Of a DNA stretch of 64,000 bases, positions 50,837 through 59,226 are shown in pieces. How positions within the stretch are numbered: position 1 is the stretch's first letter; the number at the start of each line of letters is the position of its first letter. Under the pieces are notes generated by a model that made no database searches, was not told where the DNA came from, and saw nothing but the letters and a program-made list of their open reading frames with translations. Position numbers and translations under genes: made by a program. Source of the stretch: a virus; the IMG/VR virus record IMGVR_UViG_3300021197_001521, positions 20,236-84,235 of that record, one strand, 5' to 3'.

Positions 50837-52068
50837 TATACCAAACCTTCTATTATCTTGCCGCCATTAGCAATTTTCATTGGTCGTCCATTTTTTGCTG
50901 TATAATTTTTTTCTGTACTGATACCAAGCGATTTACAAATAGTAATCATTAAGTCTTCTGACGAGTAAATTAAATCGCTGGTTATTTCTTTTCCATCGCT
51001 GCTTGTCGAACCGATTGCTTGACCGCCTTTAATCAATCCTCCAGAAACAAATGCAGACCAGCACCTTGCCCAGTGGTCGCGACCAGCATTTTGATTAATT
51101 TTTGGAGTTCTGCCAAACTCTCCCATCATAACGATAGCAGTGTTGTCCCACATATCAAGACGTTTTAAGTCCAGCATAAGAGTAGAAACTACTTTGTCTA
51201 GTTCTGGAAGTTTGGTTGATAGCGTTTCGTGTGTGTTTTGATGTAAATCCCAACCACCAAAACCAAGTTCTACAAAAGGCACACCTGTTTGCAGTAGTCT
51301 TCTTGCCATTAAAGCGCCTTTCCCAAATCCCGTTTCTCCATAGGCATCAACTACATCCTTGGGTTCTCCTATTGGTTTTAGCGCTTTCATCTGTGGACTT
51401 GTGTTAAGTCTAAATGTTTGCTGCAACATTTTCATGTGACTTTTTGCCATATCGCTATTGCTTCTTTTTACAAAACCTGTTTCTATAGCAGCAAGTGCTT
51501 GCATCCTTTCGTTATCTACAGAATCGCCAAGGTTTCTAACTTGACCATTTGAACTTACAACAAAGGGATTCCAAGCAGAACCCAGAAACCCGCCACCAAT
51601 ACTTCCTGTACTAATTGAAAAAAATGGCGGTATTTCTAGGTAGTCCCTGTCTTGAGACAGTTCGTAAGATATAACAGAACCCATTGATGGGTGTTTCATG
51701 TTTGGGTTTGGTTTGAAACCCGTATGCATGTAGTAACGACCTCGCATATGGTCTGCTTCTCTTGTTGCCATACTTCTAACAATAGAAAAATCTTTTCCTT
51801 GTTTTGCAAGTTCTGGCATAAGCTCGTTGATTTGGAAGTCACCAGTTGTGCTAATTGGTCTTGATGGACCGCCAGTAGGAGCGCCAAACTTTACGTCCCA
51901 CATGTCAATAGTTGGAGGGCCACCATTAAGCCAAATAAGAATTGCACCCTTTTCATTCTTTGCCAAATCTTTACGACTGTCAATGATTTTTTGACCAAAC
52001 GCAGTTGACGCTACGGAGACAGAGGCTAACCCCCCAGCGTGTTGCAAAAAGTGTCGTCTGTTAATCAT
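50836..52068 (-). CDS. Tat-exported DUF1501 protein 2
   Basis: A 410-residue protein. The N-terminus has a twin-arginine signal (NRRHFLQHAGGLASVSVAST, Arg4-Arg5), then AFG just before the likely cleavage site. The body is DUF1501, an alkaline-phosphatase-superfamily member: ILIWLNGGPP, MRGRYYMHTGFKPNP, GWDLHQNTHETLS (about 267), GEFGRTPKINQNAGRDHW (about 302) and SGGLIKGGQAIG. Family members are thought to be exported hydrolases or sulfatase-like proteins; biochemical function is not established. It overlaps its paralogue upstream (ATGA). Confidence 0.9.
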   Translation of the reverse strand: MINRRHFLQHAGGLASVSVASTAFGQKIIDSRKDLAKNEKGAILIWLNGGPPTIDMWDVKFGAPTGGPSRPISTTGDFQINELMPELAKQGKDFSIVRSMATREADHMRGRYYMHTGFKPNPNMKHPSMGSVISYELSQDRDYLEIPPFFSISTGSIGGGFLGSAWNPFVVSSNGQVRNLGDSVDNERMQALAAIETGFVKRSNSDMAKSHMKMLQQTFRLNTSPQMKALKPIGEPKDVVDAYGETGFGKGALMARRLLQTGVPFVELGFGGWDLHQNTHETLSTKLPELDKVVSTLMLDLKRLDMWDNTAIVMMGEFGRTPKINQNAGRDHWARCWSAFVSGGLIKGGQAIGSTSSDGKEITSDLIYSSEDLMITICKSLGISTEKNYTAKNGRPMKIANGGKIIEGLV

Positions 52069-53339
52069 GCTATAATCTCCTGAATTACTTCTCCAAAGTC
52101 CACTATTTCAATAGGTCTATCACCGGGAGCCATTAATTCTTTGTCGGCATTAATTCCCATTTGATGATAAATAGTTGTCGCCCAATGTGGAATAGAAACT
52201 GGGTTATCTTCTGGTTCTGTGCCAGTCGCATCAGTTCTTCCATAAGTCATACCACCTTTAATTCCACCACCAGCAAGAATAGAACTAAACACCTTCGGGT
52301 AATGGTCACGTCCAGCATCTTTATTTATTTTAGGAGTTCTTCCAAACTCTGACACTACACAAACCAAGGTAGATTCCAAAAGTCCTCTTTCGGTCAAGTC
52401 TTGGATTAGTGCAGCAAACGCTTGGTCAAACGGTGGGACTTGCGAATCTATACCGCCAAAGATATTTTGGTGCATGTCCCAACTGCCGTAGGTCATAGAT
52501 ACAAATCTAGCACCCGCCTCAACCAATCTTCTGGACATAAGCATCCTTGCGCCAGCAGTATTGCGTCCATACCTATCGCGTACTTCTGGTTTTTCTTTTT
52601 CTATGTCAAAAGCGTCTTGTGCTTTTTGATCTCCAACAAGATCATATGCTTTTTCATAAAAAGTATTCATAGCTTTTACAGCATCAGAGTTTACCTTTTC
52701 TGTCATATTTTTATTTACAATTTCCAACAGTTTTTTACGTTTTGCAAACTGTTCGTCGGTAACATTGAAAGACAGGTCTCTAACTTTGAATTTATCAGAA
52801 GCAGGATCAGAACCCAAAGAAAACGGAGCGTATGCGTTGCTTAAATATCCGGTTCCTGCAAACTCGTTGGGTTTTTCCGGCACACAAATATAAGCAGGAA
52901 GATTATCCCTAGAACCGAACTCATGAGACACAACAGAACCCATAGAAGGATACTGGAGTGCAGGACTAGGTTTGTAACCTGTGAAAATACTATTTGTTCC
53001 TCGTTCGTGTGCAGCCTCTCCATGAGTCATGCTCCTGATAATTGTTAATTTATCCATGATCTGCGCGGTTTTTGTAAACCTTTCATTGATCTGGATTCCG
53101 TCAACATTGGTGTTTATCGCTTTCATAGAACCGCGATACTCTAGAGGAGCTACAGTTTTTGGGTCGAGCGTCTCCTGAGCAGCCATTCCACCCGGAAGAT
53201 ATATAAAAATCATGCTTTTTGCTTGACCTTCAACGCTTTCGTAGTGTTTTTGTTCACCAAAAGCGTACTGCGTTCCGGCAGCGGCAAAAAGACTTGTTTG
53301 CAAGAATGCCCTACGACCAATATGAATATGATTAAACAT
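52065..53339 (-). CDS. Tat-exported DUF1501 protein 1
   Basis: A 424-residue paralogue of the next gene. It has a twin-arginine signal (GRRAFLQTSLFAAAG, Arg9-Arg10) and the DUF1501 signature: IFIYLPGGMA, THGEAAHERG, YPSMGSVVSHEFG, GSWDMHQNIFGG (about 284), SEFGRTPKINKDAGRDHYPK (about 330) and AGGGIKGGMTYGRT. GAGG spaced before the ATG supports the start. It would be exported folded to the periplasm, or in Planctomycetota to the equivalent paryphoplasm. DUF1501 genes are unusual in phages and typical of Planctomycetota. Possible roles are surface modification or release; neither is shown. Confidence 0.9.
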   Translation of the reverse strand: MFNHIHIGRRAFLQTSLFAAAGTQYAFGEQKHYESVEGQAKSMIFIYLPGGMAAQETLDPKTVAPLEYRGSMKAINTNVDGIQINERFTKTAQIMDKLTIIRSMTHGEAAHERGTNSIFTGYKPSPALQYPSMGSVVSHEFGSRDNLPAYICVPEKPNEFAGTGYLSNAYAPFSLGSDPASDKFKVRDLSFNVTDEQFAKRKKLLEIVNKNMTEKVNSDAVKAMNTFYEKAYDLVGDQKAQDAFDIEKEKPEVRDRYGRNTAGARMLMSRRLVEAGARFVSMTYGSWDMHQNIFGGIDSQVPPFDQAFAALIQDLTERGLLESTLVCVVSEFGRTPKINKDAGRDHYPKVFSSILAGGGIKGGMTYGRTDATGTEPEDNPVSIPHWATTIYHQMGINADKELMAPGDRPIEIVDFGEVIQEIIA

Positions 53340-53345
53340 TTTTCC

Positions 53346-54368
53346 TCACCCCGGTGCTTCGTAATAACCTATTGAAAACCCTTCATTAGTACAATCTTTG
53401 ACAGTCTTTTCTAGACCGTCAGTTTTTAATCTCTCCCCTATATGTATACACATTGGAGTGTCTGTTTCCGGCCAATTATTCTTATAAAAGTGACAGAGCT
53501 TTGTACATTTCCAATGACTCCTGTCCTCTCGCAACGGTTTAGGAGAGACATTTGCCTTTATATCTTCAAATCTATTTTTCAACATGCCAAGAAATTTATC
53601 TTGATCTTCTTTATCAAAACACATACTAAACGGACCACCATCCTTAACAAAAAAGATAGTCATAATTGCCTGTTTGTAATCTGGGTAAAGTTTAGATATC
53701 GCATAATTATATAGCAATAGTTGAGCATCTGTCGTAAGTTTTTTGTAGTCTTTTTCTTGTCCTGTTGCCCAATCCAGTCTACGTCCCGTCTTCCAGTCGA
53801 TGACTTCTATTGTGTCATCGTCTATTTTGGTCACAAGGTCAATCGTGCCTTTAATCGCTAATCTACCCTCAATAACTTCGCCGTTTGGCATTTTGTACTC
53901 ATACTTTGCCCAATCTTCTTCAATCGGAATGTCGAAGTGGGGTTCTGGATCAACTACGTCTCTTAACCTTGGATCAAATTGACCTTCGTTATAGTTTAGT
54001 GTATCCCAACTCAGTTTAGAAACTTGTTTTCTATCTGCTGGCATCCACTTGTGCTTAGAATCTTTCTCGTAGCATTTAATACTAAGATCTACTAATTCAT
54101 TAACAAGTTCATCTGTTAAAAGTCTATCCTTATGTATCCTGACTTTTCCAGCAGCATCATCTTCTACAACTAAATATTTTTTTCTAGGGTTATCCTGTTG
54201 AAACTTTTTCAATCCAGCAAATATTTCCATGACCTTATGGACCATAGTTCCAAGTTCTGCTTTTTTTCCACTGTCTGACCTGTGACCAAGTACATAGGTC
54301 AAAAAGTACTGCATTTGGCAGTAATCGTAACCATTATAACTTGATGACCTTATGTATGTCACTATCAT
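53346..54368 (-). CDS. Cas4/RecB-like PD-(D/E)xK nuclease
   Basis: A 340-residue protein. The N-terminus has a Cys in GYDYC (Cys17) and GTMVHKVMEIF (His44), which is the usual RecB/Cas4 start. GTIDLV at about 176 and VIDWKTG at about 190 are the catalytic D and D-x-K, and QLLLYNYAI is motif QxxxY. Near the C-terminus CTKLC and later PMC add three cysteines, so four Cys could bind a [4Fe-4S] cluster as in Cas4 and AddB. Likely role: end processing in recombination or replication. The ATG overlaps the dNMP kinase stop by 1 base. Confidence 0.85.
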   Translation of the reverse strand: MIVTYIRSSSYNGYDYCQMQYFLTYVLGHRSDSGKKAELGTMVHKVMEIFAGLKKFQQDNPRKKYLVVEDDAAGKVRIHKDRLLTDELVNELVDLSIKCYEKDSKHKWMPADRKQVSKLSWDTLNYNEGQFDPRLRDVVDPEPHFDIPIEEDWAKYEYKMPNGEVIEGRLAIKGTIDLVTKIDDDTIEVIDWKTGRRLDWATGQEKDYKKLTTDAQLLLYNYAISKLYPDYKQAIMTIFFVKDGGPFSMCFDKEDQDKFLGMLKNRFEDIKANVSPKPLREDRSHWKCTKLCHFYKNNWPETDTPMCIHIGERLKTDGLEKTVKDCTNEGFSIGYYEAPG

Positions 54369-55153
54369 TAAATTTTCTCCAATAAAGATTTTATCCTAGT
54401 TATAGTTTCCCCAATGTCAATTTTTCTATTATCAAGAACTTTCCAAAATTTAGAGTGGTCGTAGTTTTTTGAGTCTAGAGCAACTTCGCTGTCGTGATTG
54501 TCATCATGAACATTTCTTTCTAATCTTAAAACTTTTCCGCCCGCTTTGTTGATAGCTTCAACTTCGTTTGGAAATCTAACATCCGCAACAACGGCGAGAT
54601 CACTTCCCTCTTTATTAATTTTATTTATACATGCGTTTGCCCAAACATTTGGATGAATCTTTCGCATAATATCAGTTCCAAAAAACTGCATGAATTCGCG
54701 CGCTGTCATTTCTCCTTCACGCCACTTCCAACTTTTCTTTGCGTCTATCGGCATCTTTTTCATCAACTTCATGTTCTGAAACCGTGGCATATCCTCCCAA
54801 CGAATATCTGGAAGGATCTGATTCTTTTGCTCGTCTGTTCCGTATGCCTGTTCATATGTGAATCCGAACAGATTAATGCACATATCTTTTACTGGGTCTG
54901 CAAAGTTGTAAAGTTTTACGTGTGGCCACATGTTGTAGTGGGCGTACTCTACAAACTCTTCATCTTTGCGCTCTATGTCAAACTCACCCCAACCTTCTTG
55001 GGCGCTAGAGTTGCTTGTTTTAATAAGAAGTTTCCCTTCTTCACTAATATTATAGTCCTTAATCATGTTATTTTTAAGTAAAATTTCGCCATGAATAATA
55101 TTAGCAATTGTGGTTTTTCCTGCTTGCTTTTTTCCAGATATACCTATAATCAT
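54368..55153 (-). CDS. Deoxynucleoside monophosphate kinase
   Basis: A 261-residue P-loop kinase of the T4 gp1 type. Walker A is SGKKQAGKTT (about 6-15). FADPVKDMC and MTAREFMQFFGTDIMRKIHP are the substrate-binding and lid parts seen in phage dNMP kinases, and VVADVRFPNEVEAI is a typical strand-helix near the C-terminus. It phosphorylates dNMPs to dNDPs for phage DNA synthesis, together with the RNR and dUTPase encoded upstream. It overlaps the primase stop by 1 base. Confidence 0.88.
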   Translation of the reverse strand: MIIGISGKKQAGKTTIANIIHGEILLKNNMIKDYNISEEGKLLIKTSNSSAQEGWGEFDIERKDEEFVEYAHYNMWPHVKLYNFADPVKDMCINLFGFTYEQAYGTDEQKNQILPDIRWEDMPRFQNMKLMKKMPIDAKKSWKWREGEMTAREFMQFFGTDIMRKIHPNVWANACINKINKEGSDLAVVADVRFPNEVEAINKAGGKVLRLERNVHDDNHDSEVALDSKNYDHSKFWKVLDNRKIDIGETITRIKSLLEKI

Positions 55154-56166
55154 TAGTAAAGTCCTTCCACTTGGGATAAAATATGTTTTTGTATCTTCTT
55201 AACGGATGTGTCTCCTACGTCCTTCTTGGGCATAGGAGGGTAAACTAAATTGAACATTCTGTTTAACTCTCTTTGTATTTTCATTCTACCTTCTCTGCCT
55301 GCTTGGTCGTTGTCCGTTAGTACCACCAAGTCAGTAACGCCTGATTTTATAAGTAGAGATTTTTGAGTCTCTGATATATCTTTTCCAAAAAGTCCCACGC
55401 AATTTTTTACACCCGCTTCATACATTCTCCAAACATCTCCCTGTCCCTCTACAAGAAAAAGCGCATGTTTTTCTTTAGCAACATCTATTGCATTATCGTA
55501 GTTATAGAGATACTCTGTTTTCTTAAACCCCTTAGAAAACAAATACTTAGGTTGTATAAAATTCTTAGCTGCTCTTGCTATGTATGCTACCTCTTCGCGT
55601 TTAAAGGTAACTGGAATTATAGCACGATTCCACATCTTAGAATTTTTATCTATACAATCTTGTACTCCAAAATGCTCCAATGTGTCAGGTAAAAATCCTC
55701 TTTTCTCAAAATAAAATGAGTTATTCAAGGTTTCTACGTCTCTTACATATTCTGACTTCATATTCTTTTTCTTTTTACTAAATATATTAACTATTTCGTC
55801 AAACTCACTCTTCTTCTTTTTTGGTTCTACAGAAGTAGACTTATACTCGTTTCCGATGCTGTAGAGTTTACATACATATCTCAGTGTGTCAGAAAATGTC
55901 GGGTCTTCTCTACAACCCCTAACAAATCCGAAAATATCAGTTCCAAAATCTTCATGGCAACCGCGAGTCCAGCATCTCCAGTTCTTTTGCGTTAAAGATA
56001 TAGAGACACCTTTATCGTTATCTCCACCATGAATCGGGCATTTCATAAATATGTTATCAGACATACACTCATAGTCTATGTCTAGATCTTCTAAAAGAAC
56101 TTCAATATTATCTACTATAAGATCTTTTACTTTATTTAAGTCAAGCTTTTGTTTTGTTCCATTCAT
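55153..56166 (-). CDS. DnaG-type primase (zinc finger + TOPRIM)
   Basis: The chosen ATG at 56,166 gives 337 residues and a 26-base overlap with the small membrane-protein gene; a TTG at 56,202 is possible but would overlap it more. A zinc-binding region (Cys43, His46, Cys65, Cys70) precedes a helical linker. The RNA-polymerase/TOPRIM domain then shows VEGQGD (about 237) and VLTDNDQAGREG (about 285), the metal-binding residues. It lacks a DnaG-type C-terminal helicase-binding domain. It primes DNA synthesis with the DnaB-type helicase two genes upstream. Confidence 0.87.
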   Translation of the reverse strand: MNGTKQKLDLNKVKDLIVDNIEVLLEDLDIDYECMSDNIFMKCPIHGGDNDKGVSISLTQKNWRCWTRGCHEDFGTDIFGFVRGCREDPTFSDTLRYVCKLYSIGNEYKSTSVEPKKKKSEFDEIVNIFSKKKKNMKSEYVRDVETLNNSFYFEKRGFLPDTLEHFGVQDCIDKNSKMWNRAIIPVTFKREEVAYIARAAKNFIQPKYLFSKGFKKTEYLYNYDNAIDVAKEKHALFLVEGQGDVWRMYEAGVKNCVGLFGKDISETQKSLLIKSGVTDLVVLTDNDQAGREGRMKIQRELNRMFNLVYPPMPKKDVGDTSVKKIQKHILSQVEGLY

Positions 56167-56299
56167 ACCAAAGTAGTCCACAGTTAGCGAGAGTGTAGGC
56201 AAACCAAACTAGCGCGTGAGGATAGTCCTTTTGCTTCAAGTTTGACATACAAGTTAGTACATAGCAAAGCGTTGCTATAAATAATGGTATTATATTCAT
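56141..56299 (-). CDS. 52-residue two-helix membrane protein
   Basis: A short gene overlapping both neighbours. The ATG at 56,299 overlaps the upstream stop (ATGA), and the TGA at 56,141 lies inside the primase gene. The product has two hydrophobic segments, IIPLFIATLCYVLTC and ALVWFAYTLANCGLLWYEW, separated by a charged loop (NLKQKDYPH). A recurrent class of phage small membrane proteins has this pattern, with an (F/A)-AY-(T/A)-LAN-x-GL second helix. It fills what would otherwise be a gap of about 90 bases. Function unknown; an inner-membrane anchor for replication is possible. Confidence 0.7.
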   Translation of the reverse strand: MNIIPLFIATLCYVLTCMSNLKQKDYPHALVWFAYTLANCGLLWYEWNKTKA

Positions 56300-56520
56300 C
56301 TAGGATCTCTATCAAGATGGTTTACATATTTTACAAATACTTCTTCTTGAAGGTCGTAGTGTAGCTTTTGTCCTTCTTCTCTGACTAACCAGTATGAAGA
56401 TTCTGTCATTAGTCCACTGTCGTACACTTTAGTAACTTTGTATATAGACTGCACTTTTGGAAGCGGGATTATATCTCCATGAGAAGGTCCACCGTTAAAT
56501 TCTGCTTCGTATTTACTCAT
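56296..56520 (-). CDS. Small hypothetical protein after dnaB
   Basis: The ATG at 56,520 follows GAGGA at 5 bases and is preferred to a TTG at 56,535. The product has 74 residues, beginning MSKYEAEFNGGPSHGDII, beta-type and charged, with no membrane segment. I do not recognise it. It overlaps dnaB by 8 bases and the small membrane-protein gene by ATGA. Confidence 0.6.
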   Translation of the reverse strand: MSKYEAEFNGGPSHGDIIPLPKVQSIYKVTKVYDSGLMTESSYWLVREEGQKLHYDLQEEVFVKYVNHLDRDPR

Positions 56521-57958
56521 TGGGTTCCTCTTCAAAAGGTAGTTCTGCGCCCTCTATGGCATCATCAGTTCCAGATTTTATAAACTCATCCCTCGTTCTC
56601 AGCTCAGATAGTTTAGCGTAATCACCATCCATTTTTAGATTTATATAATTCCCATCATGCATTCCGGGTCCATGTCTAGAGACAATGGGTACAAGTTTTC
56701 TATTGCCTGCCTTTGGACCGTCCTCTGCGAGTTCCTCTGCTGACTTTTCTTTGAAGATAGAGAATGATGTACACAACCAAATAAGTCTGTCAGAACCGCT
56801 TACAGCGTCCGTAGATTCTTTTGTGATACCATCTCTGTTCAACTGAACGAACGCAAGACAAGCAAAGTCATACTTGACTGCAAGATTATGAAGGTTTGTA
56901 ATCTGAAATCCTAACGCTTGATACTCCTGAATGTTTCCAGATATACCGGCAGATGACATTAGTTTTAGATAATCATAAACAACTACGCACTCGTTTGTTC
57001 TTCCATTCTCGTCTGTTCCGACTTCTTGAATTACCCATCGTTTGATATGGTTTAAGATATTCTCAAATGGCGCTCCTGCTACACTCACATATGTATATGG
57101 TATGTCTTTTATTTCTTCCATTGCTGATTTGACGGCGATAAACTTTTCTTCATCTTGTGCAAATTTTCCCGTAGATATTTCACTAATAGGAACTCCACTC
57201 ATGCTAGATAAGATTCTGTTTAGGTGATCTTCTTTGCTCATCTCTGTATCTAGCATCAGAACGGGTACGCCCTTTCTTGCTACAGATACGGCAACATTAT
57301 CACCGAATACAGACTTGCCAACTTTAGGTCTAGCGGAAACTAGGTCTACACATTTGCGTCTAAGACCACCACCAATGGCGGCATCGTACCTATCAAACCC
57401 GCTAGGCACACCGATCTGGTCACACTTGTTTTCGATAAGAAAGTCAACATATTCTTCTAGTCCTTCACCTATCTTTTCAGGTTTATCTCTTGTGTCGTCA
57501 TCTTGAAGAAACTCTGTAATAGGATTTTCTACAATACCGATGATGTCATCAATATCCTCGTCACCTTTTATTTCTTCTATGTCTCTACCAATTTTACTGG
57601 CAAGACTCCTAATCTTTCTAGCAAACTCAAACTTTTTTATCTGTGCGGCAAAATGAATTACATTGTCCTTCTTTACTGGAAACTCCATCAAAGAATTTAT
57701 GTATTCAAGCTCTTGTTTAGTTTGTATGGTTTCAGAAAAACCCAACTGATCCGCAGCAGAAAGCAATGCTGGTAGGTCAACTTGAGTTTCTTTTAATAGT
57801 ATTTTCTCAATACATTTATATATCAACTGATTATTCTGATGACAAAAACTATTGTAGTCAATCAGATCGCTTATCTCAACGTATGACTCTAGACCGTAAG
57901 TAAAGAGACCAGCAAGAACCGCTCTCTCTGCGCCTAAGTCCAACAACTTAGATTCCAT
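56513..57958 (-). CDS. dnaB: DnaB-type replicative helicase
   Basis: The ATG at 57,958 overlaps the upstream stop (TAATG), with a GGGGG sequence ahead of it; a GTG at 57,973 is the alternative. The 481 residues match normal DnaB length. An N-terminal helical domain (about 1-100) begins ERAVLAGLF, with an intact linker region. The RecA-like domain has VSARPKVGKSVF (Walker A, about 207-218), MLDTEMSKEDHLNRIL and VVYDYLKLM (Walker B strand). It ends in an acidic tail. Unwinds DNA for the phage replisome. No intein is seen. Confidence 0.9.
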   Translation of the reverse strand: MESKLLDLGAERAVLAGLFTYGLESYVEISDLIDYNSFCHQNNQLIYKCIEKILLKETQVDLPALLSAADQLGFSETIQTKQELEYINSLMEFPVKKDNVIHFAAQIKKFEFARKIRSLASKIGRDIEEIKGDEDIDDIIGIVENPITEFLQDDDTRDKPEKIGEGLEEYVDFLIENKCDQIGVPSGFDRYDAAIGGGLRRKCVDLVSARPKVGKSVFGDNVAVSVARKGVPVLMLDTEMSKEDHLNRILSSMSGVPISEISTGKFAQDEEKFIAVKSAMEEIKDIPYTYVSVAGAPFENILNHIKRWVIQEVGTDENGRTNECVVVYDYLKLMSSAGISGNIQEYQALGFQITNLHNLAVKYDFACLAFVQLNRDGITKESTDAVSGSDRLIWLCTSFSIFKEKSAEELAEDGPKAGNRKLVPIVSRHGPGMHDGNYINLKMDGDYAKLSELRTRDEFIKSGTDDAIEGAELPFEEEPNE

Positions 57959-58356
57959 TATTTGCCCCCGCACCGATTACATCGGTGGTATTCTCCATAT
58001 ACCAAATTTGGATTCTCGTAATAAACTTTACCACACACGGAGCATTCTAGTTTTACCTTCTTTGCTTTGCTTCTATTCCTTGTGGCTTTCTTTCTGCTTC
58101 CTTCCCATTCTTCTTCGCCTTCTGGTAGTTGCCATTCTCCAGTATCTTCCCAGCGATTATTTCTCGCTCTCACGGGTGTTCTCCCTCTTTCTAAATCGGG
58201 TTTAGTTTTAGTAACACGAAAATCTTCGTCTACATCAGAAGAGACCATCTCTTCTTGTTCTTCTGGTTTTTTAGTATTAACCAAAGATTTTACCAGTTCT
58301 GCTTTTTGTTCATCTGTCAAAGACTCTAAAAGAGTTTTTACAATATCATCACTCAT
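57958..58356 (-). CDS. Acidic protein with C-terminal zinc ribbon
   Basis: A 132-residue protein. The first 60 residues are acidic, then a basic stretch (RKKATRNRSKAKK) precedes a zinc ribbon made from CSVC and CNRC, about 20 residues apart. It probably binds nucleic acid or a replication partner. It lies between an unknown gene and dnaB, which it overlaps by 1 base. Confidence 0.65.
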   Translation of the reverse strand: MSDDIVKTLLESLTDEQKAELVKSLVNTKKPEEQEEMVSSDVDEDFRVTKTKPDLERGRTPVRARNNRWEDTGEWQLPEGEEEWEGSRKKATRNRSKAKKVKLECSVCGKVYYENPNLVYGEYHRCNRCGGK

Positions 58357-58817
58357 TTTCTTTTACCTTTTTCAAAAAGAATGTCAGCCTTCCTTCTTAT
58401 ATTATACTCTCTTGACTTCAAATTTTCAAGCCTTCCTTGAGCAGTTAGTTTCCATTCGTTGATTTTTTTTGCTAAGTCATCATTTCTTAGTATTGTAGCA
58501 ACTTTTGTTTCATGTTTAGCATATGTGTCCCACACGCCGCTACTTATTAATTCAGATATAATACTTTGAAGAGAGTTCTCACACCATCGTATTACGTTTT
58601 CGCATTGGGCGCGCTCTGAACCTACATGATCTACATACTGCATTAGTTGATAAGCATGACCAAAACATTCTTCTTGATTTAATCTTTGCATGTCATCTAA
58701 AGAAAGTGTTTCTGCTATAGCAAATTCTGGGTTAAACTTTGTTGGCGTTATATTCTTGGCCGTTATATAATTATCAATACCGTCAAGAAATTCTTTCAAT
58801 CTTTCAGCGGCTGTCAA
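58353..58817 (-). CDS. Hypothetical helical protein with TTG start
   Basis: A 154-residue, mostly helical protein. The TTG at 58,817 is supported by GGAG 8 bases upstream; the next methionine is too far in. It has QLMQYVDHVGSERAQCENVI followed by RWCENSL, and a basic C-terminus (KSREYNIRRKADILFEKGKR). I do not recognise it, though its position near recA recalls a recombination mediator such as UvsY; sequence evidence for that is weak. Confidence 0.6.
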   Translation of the reverse strand: MTAAERLKEFLDGIDNYITAKNITPTKFNPEFAIAETLSLDDMQRLNQEECFGHAYQLMQYVDHVGSERAQCENVIRWCENSLQSIISELISSGVWDTYAKHETKVATILRNDDLAKKINEWKLTAQGRLENLKSREYNIRRKADILFEKGKRK

Positions 58818-59226
58818 TTTGATTTCTCCAATCTTCTATACTGTCTGAATACTTTAATACAATTAAATCTATTTTGTTTAAGTTACACCAATCTCCTTTT
58901 ACACTATCTCTTTTCAAACAGGTTAAGAATCCGGCTTTAGTTTTATGAAAAAACTTACAAAATTCGTAGTGCTGTTGCCCATGAACCTCTATCCCTAATG
59001 ACAAGTTGGGTATGAAAAAATCCAAGAACAATACAGATTTTTTACTAGGACACCTAGAACCCGGAAGTTTTACCTCTTCTAATATAGAATAACCAGAAAA
59101 CATTTCATGTAACAGATCTCTTGCTACCATATGATAGCGAGATTTCTTTGTTTTGTCATCTTTTTTTATAATATATTTTTTTAGATTTAAGTTATATTCT
59201 CTTCCGTTAAGACCTGAGACTTTCAT
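58804..59226 (-). CDS. PD-(D/E)xK-like endonuclease
   Basis: A 140-residue protein. The core is SVLFLDFFIPNLSLGIEVHG followed by QQHYEF, in which acidic residues and a His resemble the EDxHD/Vsr-like endonucleases. IDLIVLKY follows as a further strand. Compared with the homing-type enzyme at 25.0-25.8 kb it lacks the helix-turn-helix and the long basic region. It may be a repair or recombination nuclease rather than a mobile gene. It is coupled to recA by a 4-base overlap. Confidence 0.6.
   Translation of the reverse strand: MKVSGLNGREYNLNLKKYIIKKDDKTKKSRYHMVARDLLHEMFSGYSILEEVKLPGSRCPSKKSVLFLDFFIPNLSLGIEVHGQQHYEFCKFFHKTKAGFLTCLKRDSVKGDWCNLNKIDLIVLKYSDSIEDWRNQIDSR

Noticed and set aside
52422-52844. 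140-codon + strand frame over DUF1501 protein 1
   Set aside because: Antisense to a strongly supported gene; low-complexity Phe/Ile-rich translation.
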